Shown here in pieces: positions 1-5,327 of a stretch of DNA of 5,327 nt (position 1 is the first letter of the stretch; each line of letters opens with the position of its first letter). The stretch comes from an uncultured Clostridia bacterium. GTDB taxonomy: Bacteria > Bacillota > Clostridia > Oscillospirales > Ruminococcaceae. Position numbers and translations under genes: made by a program. The DNA lies in NCBI GenBank assembly GCA_947625455.1, contig CANQOJ010000160.1, forward strand, positions 1-5,327, given 5' to 3'. Under the pieces are notes generated by a model. The model was given only the letters and a program-made list of their open reading frames with translations. It did not search any database and was not told the DNA's origin.

Positions 1-1
1 C

Positions 2-2977
2 TCGGTGCAGAAGCTTGACGAAGAGATGAAAAAGCTGTCGGAATGTGTTGACAGGCTGATTTCTGACGCAAGGGCAAGCGGGGATAATCTGAACTCAGAA
101 GTTCAGAAACTCACCTCTCAGATGAACACCGCTCAAAACAGCGCGGACAACATTACAAACCGTACAGAGGAAATTTTCGGCGGTTATTCTGACGGGATAA
201 ACGAACTTTTAGCGAGAGCGGATATTGCGCTTGACGGGGCGGTACCTGCCGTTAACGCGTTAGATGAAGCGATACGGCTTGTGGGGGATTTCGCGGATAA
301 ATGTTCGGAGGCGCTTGATGATGTAGAAAAGGCGGGAGATTACAGCAAGGAGGCTGTTGAACAGGCAAGAGGTGCGATTGACGGCATAAACAGCGCGCTT
401 TCGGAACTTGAAACAGGATTAAGAGATATAGCTGCGGCGCTTTCGGACATACAAAATTCCCTCGGCGATACCGAAGAAATAAAGTCATCTCTTGTAAGCA
501 TCACAGATACCCTAAACAAGACAACGGACGAAGCGAAAAAGCTTCTTGACGCGGCGAAAGAGCTTAACAATGCGTTCAAAGAACTGTCGGACTGGTTAAA
601 CGGCTCTGACTGGCAGTCGCTTGAGGACAGCGTTTCAGCGCTTTCTGACGGTCTTTCGGACGTTCTTGACGCTTTAAGCGAAGTAAGCGGGGCGGTTTCC
701 GACATTTCGGCGGCTATTGATTCGAGAGAGCTTAACAGTGCGCTGACCGAGCTAAACTCCGCTTCAGCCGCTTTAGGACGCGCGGCGCAGAAGCTTTCGG
801 AAGCTGTCGGCAGTACAATTCCGAATACCGATAATCTTGCGGGGGCTGTTGACGAACTTATAAATGCTGCGGACAATCTGCAAAAAGCCGCGGAATATTT
901 AAGCAACGCAACTGATCCCGACGAAATGCAAAAAGGCATTGACGAACTGAAAACGGCGGCTGACAAACTGCAGACAGCGCTCCAAAAAACTTCGGACGAA
1001 GTACGGAATTTGTCCGCGGCGCTTGACGCAATAACAAGTTCGGATATTCCGCAGAACACCGCAGATACCGTAAACGCGCAGCTTGACATTATTCTTAATT
1101 CCCTTACGGCAATATCGGACAATTTGTCGGAAATCAACAGCGAGATACGCGACATTCTCGACAACATTGACCTTTCGCAGATGCAAGACGCAATGGGCGA
1201 ATTGTCTGACGCAGCCGAAAAAACAGCGAATGCTGCGGGAGAAATCAAAAACTCGACGGACAGCATTGACGCCGCCGCAAAGTCGCTTGAAAACGCGCTT
1301 TCATCGCTTTCGGACGCGTCAGCTAAGGCAAGCGAAGCGGCTGAGATAATGACGAAAATTAGCGAAAAGCTGTCGGAAGCCGCGCAGAAGCTGGAAGAAA
1401 TCACGAAAACGCTTTCGGAAAAACCCGAAATCAAATTCCCCGCGCTTGACGAAACGTTTACAAGCTCGGTCGATACGCTTTCGGGCAGCATGAAAGCTAT
1501 GATTTCAACATTGTCGAGAATCAGCTCAACGGCAAACGCGCAGGGCGGGAAACTGCTTGATGACGTGCAGGAAGTCAACGCCTGCCTTAACAGGATATTT
1601 GATATATTCAAGGATACATATAAAGACCTGCTTTCTTCATCTGACGAGGACGAAGTATTTTCCGAGGACATTTCAGAAATTTCCGAAAACACCGAAGATG
1701 ACAGCCAAAGCGGAAGAGGAAAGGCTTTAGAATGTGTAAACAGCGGAAAAGTTGAGGGCGACGTAAATGTCGGAGGAATAACGGGCGCAATGGCAATAGA
1801 GTTCGACCTTGATCCTGAGGACGATATTTCGCAGAGCGGAAACCGCTCGGTAAACTTCAGCTATAACGTCATGGACATAATCGAAAACTGTGAAAATCTC
1901 GGCGAGATAACCGCAAAGAAGAACTACTGCGGGGGAATTGTCGGGAGAATGGACATGGGGCTTGTCAGAAATTCACGCGCAAGCGGCAATATAAAGAGTA
2001 CGGGCGGAAATTATGTCGGCGGAATTGCGGGATATTCTTCCGCAAAACTGCGCGAATGTATGTCAAAAGTCACGCTTTCAGGAACTGCAAGCATAGGCGG
2101 TATTGCCGGCGAGGGCGGTATAATCACAAACTGCCTGTCAATATCGGACATAACGGAGTTTACGGAGAAAATCGGCGCGCTTTGCGGGTATGTTGACTTC
2201 AGCAAGGAGAACACCGAAATTTCGGGGAACTTCTTTGTTGACAGAGGAGTTGCGGGCATTGACAGAGTGAGCTATGCGGGTTTGGCAGAGCCTATTGCTT
2301 ATGACGAATTTGCAAAACGCGCGGGAGAATTTGCGGACATTGTGCTGGAATTTACGGCAGACGGCGTGTCTCTGGGCAAAATCACGGTGCCTTTCGGAGG
2401 TTCGGTTGACCTTGACGACATTCCAGAAATTCCGCAGAAAAACGGATATTACGCAAAGTGGGAGGACTTTGATTTCGGAAATATAACATTCCCAAAGGTG
2501 CTGAGCGCCGAGTATATTCAGCTTTTAAGCTCTGTTGCAACGGAAAACAAGAACGAAAACGGGCTTCCTCTAGTGCTTGCAGACGGCAGTTTTGACGACA
2601 GCGCAAAGCTTCTTCTCGAAACCGAAAGCAGTTCGATTTTCGCACCCGACGGCGCACAGCTGCGTATCGTCACGGCTGAGGGCGCTGAACCGACTGCGCT
2701 CAGATTTCTCAAAACTGGCGACAATCCTCAGCTTATGCAGTATGTAAACGGCGGTTGGCAAACAGCCCAGTTCACGGAAAACGGAAGCTATCTTATTGTA
2801 GATGCGCCGAGGTTTGAAAACGGACGCGCGGTTTTCTGCGTATCAAGCAGCGCAGTGAACATGACGCTGGTTATCGTGCCGGCAATAGCGGCAGTTGCGG
2901 CGGTTGTTCTGATAATCGTGATAGTTGCGACTGTGAAGCGCAAGGCAAAGAAGAAACAGAAAAACAACGTTCATTGA
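2..2977 (+). CDS. Large surface protein with coiled-coil stalk, GLUG repeats and C-terminal membrane anchor (5' end missing)
   Basis: The frame is open to the left edge and the first residues are already helical with no signal peptide, so the GTG at 5 is probably internal and the true start lies upstream. Numbering from that GTG, residues 1 to about 550 are Ala/Ser/Leu/Glu/Lys-rich with heptad spacing (for example I-L-A-L-I-L at 4-3-4-3-4 just before the Glu-Lys-Pro end of the stalk), which predicts a long coiled coil. An acidic linker follows. Residues about 574-731 hold five GLUG-like units with VGGITG, CGGIVG, VGGIAG, IGGIAG and a degenerate fifth, each preceded or followed by a Cys-containing turn. 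Residues about 760-840 resemble an InlB/Listeria-Bacteroides type beta repeat (FTADG, FGGSVDL, GYYAKW). A further beta-rich region leads to a transmembrane segment at about 954-977 and a Lys/Arg-rich tail. It is probably displayed outside the cell and anchored by its C-terminus. As recalled from related Firmicute proteins, a signal peptide and more GLUG repeats would precede the stalk. The ligand or partner is unknown. The architecture is clear; the function is not. Confidence 0.85.
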   Translation, partial: SVQKLDEEMKKLSECVDRLISDARASGDNLNSEVQKLTSQMNTAQNSADNITNRTEEIFGGYSDGINELLARADIALDGAVPAVNALDEAIRLVGDFADKCSEALDDVEKAGDYSKEAVEQARGAIDGINSALSELETGLRDIAAALSDIQNSLGDTEEIKSSLVSITDTLNKTTDEAKKLLDAAKELNNAFKELSDWLNGSDWQSLEDSVSALSDGLSDVLDALSEVSGAVSDISAAIDSRELNSALTELNSASAALGRAAQKLSEAVGSTIPNTDNLAGAVDELINAADNLQKAAEYLSNATDPDEMQKGIDELKTAADKLQTALQKTSDEVRNLSAALDAITSSDIPQNTADTVNAQLDIILNSLTAISDNLSEINSEIRDILDNIDLSQMQDAMGELSDAAEKTANAAGEIKNSTDSIDAAAKSLENALSSLSDASAKASEAAEIMTKISEKLSEAAQKLEEITKTLSEKPEIKFPALDETFTSSVDTLSGSMKAMISTLSRISSTANAQGGKLLDDVQEVNACLNRIFDIFKDTYKDLLSSSDEDEVFSEDISEISENTEDDSQSGRGKALECVNSGKVEGDVNVGGITGAMAIEFDLDPEDDISQSGNRSVNFSYNVMDIIENCENLGEITAKKNYCGGIVGRMDMGLVRNSRASGNIKSTGGNYVGGIAGYSSAKLRECMSKVTLSGTASIGGIAGEGGIITNCLSISDITEFTEKIGALCGYVDFSKENTEISGNFFVDRGVAGIDRVSYAGLAEPIAYDEFAKRAGEFADIVLEFTADGVSLGKITVPFGGSVDLDDIPEIPQKNGYYAKWEDFDFGNITFPKVLSAEYIQLLSSVATENKNENGLPLVLADGSFDDSAKLLLETESSSIFAPDGAQLRIVTAEGAEPTALRFLKTGDNPQLMQYVNGGWQTAQFTENGSYLIVDAPRFENGRAVFCVSSSAVNMTLVIVPAIAAVAAVVLIIVIVATVKRKAKKKQKNNVH

Positions 2978-3006
2978 AGCAAAGTACGCCAAAAGGTGGT
3001 TTTAGC

Positions 3007-3040
3007 AAGGGGAAAACTTTTTGAAAAAAGTTTTCCCCTT
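3007..3040 (+). terminator. Perfect 15-bp palindrome after the surface-protein gene, terminator-like
   Basis: Bases 3007-3021 are exactly complementary to 3026-3040, with a 4-base loop at 3022-3025. The stem is layered: AAGGGG, then AAAAC, then TTTT. It lies 30 bp after the stop codon, where a terminator would be expected. However, it is followed by GAACCCCTG and has no T-tract, so it is not a textbook intrinsic terminator on the plus strand. The T-rich segments inside the stem could help in either orientation. Similar GGGGAAAAC/GTTTTCCCC palindromes are, from memory, common between genes in Clostridia, so it may equally be a dispersed palindromic repeat that stabilises mRNA 3' ends. Confidence 0.6.
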
Positions 3041-3074
3041 GAACCCCTGTTGTCAGTTGACAGTGTACGCATTA

Positions 3075-3088
3075 TGCGCTTACGCGCA
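3075..3088. repeat. Small hairpin inside the left arm
   Basis: TGCGC at 3075-3079 pairs with GCGCA at 3084-3088 around the loop TTAC. It is the left-arm counterpart of the stronger hairpin in the right arm. Each arm can therefore fold on itself as well as pair with the other. Confidence 0.5.
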
Positions 3089-3117
3089 AAACGCTGTGGA
3101 CAGTAATCAGTAAAGGT

Positions 3118-3132
3118 ATCTGCTCCGCAGAT
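3118..3132. repeat. Small hairpin in the element interior
   Basis: ATCTGC at 3118-3123 is perfectly complementary to GCAGAT at 3127-3132, with the loop TCC. The stem is short and its role is unknown. It sits just inside the left arm of the inverted-repeat element. Confidence 0.4.
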
Positions 3133-3157
3133 GTTATCAGATTGTTTTTAGATTAGG

Positions 3158-3195
3158 AGAGCGTAAACCCACGGTAGGTTTACGCTCTTTTATTA
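3158..3195 (+). terminator. Intrinsic terminator inside the inverted-repeat element
   Basis: A perfect 12-bp stem is formed by 3158-3169 (AGAGCGTAAACC) and 3177-3188 (GGTTTACGCTCT) with a 7-base loop. It runs directly into TTTTATTAT. This is the expected form of a Rho-independent terminator for plus-strand transcription. The other strand lacks a following T-run, so it should work in one direction. It would end read-through from the surface-protein gene and insulate the downstream GGDEF operon. Confidence 0.8.
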
Positions 3196-3246
3196 TGAAC
3201 ACAATTTAAATAATCCGCGAAGCGGCACCGATTACTGAATACAGCG

Positions 3247-3265
3247 TTATGCGCGTAGCGCATAA
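3247..3265. repeat. Hairpin inside the right arm
   Basis: TTATGCGC at 3247-3254 pairs exactly with GCGCATAA at 3258-3265 around the loop GTA. It mirrors the weaker hairpin of the left arm. Differences between the two arms (one extra T and one A/T change) weaken the left copy. Confidence 0.5.
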
Positions 3266-3376
3266 TGCGTACATTGTATACTGTCAACTGCCAACGAGTA
3301 TGGGCAATTGTTTTCTTCTTTTTTTAGTAAATTTGTACAAAATTCAAAAAATCTTATAGCAATAACCCACAATAAG

Positions 3377-3385
3377 TGGTATAAT
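3377..3385 (+). promoter_or_regulatory. Extended -10 promoter for the GGDEF gene
   Basis: TGGTATAAT is an exact extended -10 (TGn followed by TATAAT at 3380-3385). The best -35 at 17-bp spacing, TAGCAA at 3357-3362, matches the consensus at only three positions, which suits an extended -10 promoter. The region upstream (about 3308-3350) is A/T-rich with T and A runs that could act as an UP element. Transcription would begin near 3391-3393, giving a leader of roughly 36 bases, which is too short for a riboswitch. A housekeeping (SigA-type) promoter is inferred. Confidence 0.7.
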
Positions 3386-3412
3386 GATTTTGTGTTTATG
3401 AGAAATTAGAGT

Positions 3413-3417
3413 GAGGT
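3413..3417 (+). promoter_or_regulatory. Ribosome binding site of the GGDEF gene
   Basis: GAGGT is complementary to the 16S rRNA anti-Shine-Dalgarno core and ends 10 bases before the ATG at 3428. An in-frame TAA at 3422-3424 stops the frame immediately upstream, so no earlier start is possible. The next Met is residue 20. Confidence 0.7.
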
Positions 3418-3427
3418 ACTGTAAAGT

Positions 3428-5119
3428 ATGGATAACCAAAATGAAAATGAAAGCGAGTTGTACGGGTTTATTGAAAACACTTTGATGAACGATTTTGTAC
3501 AGCTTGCAAGGGTGAACATTGTTGACGGGAGTTTTGAATTTCTGAAGCTGTCGCCTAACATACATACAAATCCCGCTGATTTTGACAATATTTTCGACTA
3601 TGCAAAAAGCGTTGCTGAAAGCGGGTATATATCCCCCTACTACACCGAAGGATATTTCAAGTTTATTGAACCCGAAACCATAAGACGCAGAGTTTTCGGC
3701 GGCGAGCGGAGAATTGTGTATCGTTACAAGCGCAGTGACGGAAAGTGGGATGTTTTCAGCATAACCTCTCCGAAAGACTGCACTCCCGAAAACCCGTGGG
3801 CGGTATTCAGCTTAATGAATTCCGACATAACGTCAACCGCCCTCACAGAAGCCATGACCGCGCTTTCCGTTATCTACTACAAGATACTGAAAATCAACCT
3901 TACAACCAACTCCTTTAAAGTTGTAAAAGCCGACAGCAACGAGCAAATTGAGGACGGTATAACCACAATTACCGACTGGTGGAGTTCATTTGCGCGGTTG
4001 GGGAATGTTCACGAGGAGGACCTTGACGTTTACACGGAATTTACGGATACCGAGAAAATAAAAGCGCATTTCCGCGAAAAGAGGACGCGTATAAGCTGCC
4101 GTTACAGAAGAAAAAACGCAGCGGGCGGATATCACTGGGCGCAGATGGATATTGTCGCTGACGACGACTATTCTGACGACAACGCTAAACTTATCCTGTA
4201 TGTAAAGGACGTTCATGAGGAACATATAGCTGAACTCCATCACCGTGAGGAGCTTGTCGACAACTTCAACCGTGACGCGCTGACCTTGCTTTACAACCGA
4301 CACACTTTCCATGACGATATTGACAAGGCAAGAAGCGAGAATATACCGCTTATGACCTGCCTTTATGCCGACGTAAACGGACTTCACGAGATGAACAACT
4401 CTTTGGGGCACAGAAAAGGCGACGATATGCTTTGCTGTGTGGCAGATACGCTTAAGGCATTTTTCCCCGACGACAGGATTTACCGCATAGGCGGAGACGA
4501 GTTTGTGATGCTTAGCAGAAATCTCAAAAAGCAGGACGCCGAGCTTACCGCAAAGAAAGTAAGCAGAAGGCTTAACAGATTTAATTATGCCATTTCGACG
4601 GGCGTTGAAAGCGGGACGGGAATTGACGCAGTGAGCATTGTGGACAAAGCCGAGCAGACAATGCGCCTCAACAAGGAGAAGTATTATCAGAGCCATCAGC
4701 ACGACAGAAAAAAGCGCACAATGAACGAAGAACTCGAAAAAATGCTTACCGAAAAGCGGGACGAGGAGTATTTCCTGAACCTCATAGGAGATATGTACGC
4801 GGGCGTTTATTTCATAGATATAAAGCATGATTCGCTCAGATACATATTCATTCCCGAATATTTCAAGGGCTTGCTTGAAGAAGCGTCCTTTTCCGTATCG
4901 CGGGCGCTAATGATGTACGCTGACAAATTTGTTGAGAGCGGGTATATTGACAGCTTCTGCGCGCTGCTGGATTTTGGGGAATTGTCAAAAATGCTTGATG
5001 AACACGAGCGCGTTGATTATGACTACAAAAAGAAAAACGGCGCGGAAATGAACCTCAAAATTCTAAGGACGTCCGCGCCCTCTGACGGGAAAGAAGAAAC
5101 TATCTGGATATTCAAATAA
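3428..5119 (+). CDS. GGDEF-domain protein (putative diguanylate cyclase) with three PAS-like modules
   Basis: This 563-residue protein is predicted to be soluble, with no signal peptide or membrane segment, and probably makes cyclic-di-GMP from two GTP. Module A (about 20-133) and module B (about 145-262) are divergent PAS-like sensor units. A linker helix leads to the GGDEF domain at about 283-425. It shows DALTLLYNRHTF (283-294), ADVNGLHEMNNSLGH (314-328) with metal-binding Asp315, GGDEF at 355-359 and KAEQTM near 407-412. Module C (about 447-563) follows GGDEF and ends the protein. A and C share YAxxxxESGYI (58-68 and 497-507), and all three carry an R-I/V-x-x-x-Y-K/R-K/R strand. The signature is intact, but the product-inhibition RxxD site is FPDD (346-349), so feedback control through it is probably lost. 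The usual Lys in the DVNGLK motif is His320, so activity is likely but unproven. The gene has its own extended -10 promoter and is probably co-transcribed with the propeller sensor downstream. The ligands sensed are unknown. Confidence 0.9.
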   Translation: MDNQNENESELYGFIENTLMNDFVQLARVNIVDGSFEFLKLSPNIHTNPADFDNIFDYAKSVAESGYISPYYTEGYFKFIEPETIRRRVFGGERRIVYRYKRSDGKWDVFSITSPKDCTPENPWAVFSLMNSDITSTALTEAMTALSVIYYKILKINLTTNSFKVVKADSNEQIEDGITTITDWWSSFARLGNVHEEDLDVYTEFTDTEKIKAHFREKRTRISCRYRRKNAAGGYHWAQMDIVADDDYSDDNAKLILYVKDVHEEHIAELHHREELVDNFNRDALTLLYNRHTFHDDIDKARSENIPLMTCLYADVNGLHEMNNSLGHRKGDDMLCCVADTLKAFFPDDRIYRIGGDEFVMLSRNLKKQDAELTAKKVSRRLNRFNYAISTGVESGTGIDAVSIVDKAEQTMRLNKEKYYQSHQHDRKKRTMNEELEKMLTEKRDEEYFLNLIGDMYAGVYFIDIKHDSLRYIFIPEYFKGLLEEASFSVSRALMMYADKFVESGYIDSFCALLDFGELSKMLDEHERVDYDYKKKNGAEMNLKILRTSAPSDGKEETIWIFK

Positions 5120-5131
5120 AATTCATATGAA

Positions 5132-5136
5132 AGGGG
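5132..5136 (+). promoter_or_regulatory. Ribosome binding site of the propeller-sensor gene
   Basis: AGGGG lies 6 bases before the ATG at 5143, good spacing for that start. A TTG directly upstream in frame (5140-5142) is a less likely start. No terminator or promoter is visible in the 23 bp after the preceding stop, which supports co-transcription. Confidence 0.7.
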
Positions 5137-5142
5137 ATATTG

Positions 5143-5327
5143 ATGAAAAAAATCGTCAGCTTTATCATTTCCATATGTATATTGCTAATATTTACGGTCG
5201 GCACATTTGCTGACAGCAGCTTTGTAAGAACAATATACAACGAACAAAACGGACTTCCCACGGGAGAAGCAAACGCCGTTTTGCGCACCTCTGACGGGTA
5301 TATGTGGATAGGCAGTTACGGCGGGCT
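5143..5327 (+). CDS. Start of a secreted or membrane sensor with two-component-regulator-propeller repeats (3' end missing)
   Basis: Only the first 61 codons are in the window. Residues 1-23 form a classic signal peptide or signal anchor: MKK, a hydrophobic core rich in Ile/Leu/Phe, and a TFA-D signal peptidase I type site after Ala23. Residues 36-61 read NGLPTGEANAV, then SDGYMWIGSYGGL. This matches the Reg_prop blade motif (GLP, a small helix, then DGxxWIGxxGGL) found at the start of periplasmic or extracellular ligand-binding propellers. In Bacteroidetes such propellers belong to hybrid histidine kinases. In Clostridia the very similar GLPTxEANA form often precedes a transmembrane helix and a GGDEF domain, so a second c-di-GMP protein is the best guess here, but the output domain is not visible. 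It starts 23 bp after the GGDEF gene on the same strand and is likely in the same operon. Confidence 0.8.
   Translation, partial: MKKIVSFIISICILLIFTVGTFADSSFVRTIYNEQNGLPTGEANAVLRTSDGYMWIGSYGG

Larger units (their letters stand above)
3049..3295. repeat. Inverted-repeat (MITE-like) intergenic element with heptamer-built arms
   Basis: The left arm (3049-3108) matches the reverse complement of the right arm (3230-3295). The aligned blocks are about 15 bp with one mismatch, 16 bp exact, 8 bp exact, 8 bp exact and 8 bp exact. They are separated by a 7-base insertion in the right arm, one extra base in the left arm, and short mismatched stretches. The 121-bp interior (3109-3229) contains three small hairpins, one of them a terminator. 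No protein is encoded. No target-site duplication is evident at the ends (CCCCT on the left, GAGTA on the right). The structure fits a non-autonomous inverted-repeat element or a composite palindromic intergenic repeat. Membership in a genome-wide family is inferred and cannot be seen from a single copy. Confidence 0.65.

Noticed and set aside
5..7. GTG at base 5 as the true start of the surface-protein gene
   Set aside because: The frame is open upstream (TCG at 2-4) and no ribosome site can be seen. The first residues lack an export signal although the protein has an exported architecture.
340..1692. 450-codon open frame on the minus strand opposite the coiled-coil region
   Set aside because: It lies wholly inside the sense gene. 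Its Ser/Ala/Leu-rich translation follows from the repetitive Asp/Glu/Ser/Ala/Lys codons of the sense strand, and no domain is recognised. The sense frame has clear heptads and continues into recognisable domains.
5..1700. Methyl-accepting chemotaxis protein or SMC-like reading of the coiled coil
   Set aside because: There is no conserved MCP hairpin-tip motif, HAMP domain or ATPase motif. The downstream GLUG repeats and C-terminal anchor point to a surface protein.
3215..3225. CCGC-GAA-GCGG mini-hairpin
   Set aside because: A 4-bp stem is too short to call as a separate feature. It is noted only as part of the inverted-repeat element interior.
3049..3295. CRISPR array or insertion sequence with a transposase
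   Set aside because: There are no direct repeats with regular unique spacers, no open frame within the element, and no visible target-site duplication. The inverted-repeat reading is the one supported.
3300..3427. Cyclic-di-GMP riboswitch upstream of the GGDEF gene
   Set aside because: The predicted leader is only about 36 bases and no GEMM-like paired helices are visible. The hairpins further upstream lie before the promoter.
3986..4828. 280-codon open frame on the minus strand opposite the GGDEF gene
   Set aside because: It is antisense to a well-supported GGDEF domain with intact motifs. The translation shows no recognisable family and no convincing start region.

Overview
The window looks like chromosomal DNA of a gut-type Firmicute of class Clostridia, most likely an Oscillospiraceae/Ruminococcaceae relative. 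This is inferred from three things: the GLUG/coiled-coil surface protein, the modular GGDEF protein with divergent PAS-like domains, and the start of a secreted two-component-regulator-propeller sensor. All three are typical of that group. Base composition is moderate and codon use is similar across the genes. Nothing directly identifies the species.

Layout. Bases 2-2977 hold the 3' part of one very large gene that enters from beyond the left edge. It encodes a secreted, membrane-anchored protein made of a coiled-coil stalk of about 550 residues, five GLUG-type repeats, a small beta-rich region, and a C-terminal transmembrane anchor with a basic tail. Bases 2978-3427 are a 450-bp non-coding region. 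It holds a perfect 15-bp palindrome, then a 247-bp inverted-repeat element (3049-3295) built partly of heptanucleotide units with an intrinsic terminator in its centre, then an AT-rich stretch with an extended -10 promoter. Bases 3428-5119 encode a cytoplasmic diguanylate cyclase-type protein in which a GGDEF domain is flanked by three related PAS-like modules, two before and one after. Bases 5143-5327 are the start of a third gene, cut by the right edge, with a signal peptide followed by the first blade motif of a propeller sensor.

How the parts relate. The first gene appears to be insulated from the rest by the palindrome and the terminator. The promoter at 3377-3385 probably drives the GGDEF gene and the propeller gene together, because only 23 bp separate them and no terminator is visible between them. 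If the propeller protein ends in a GGDEF or kinase output domain, as relatives often do, the pair would link an outside signal and an inside signal to cyclic-di-GMP. That output domain lies outside the window. The least ordinary items are the inverted-repeat element with its heptamer periodicity and the three-module architecture around GGDEF.
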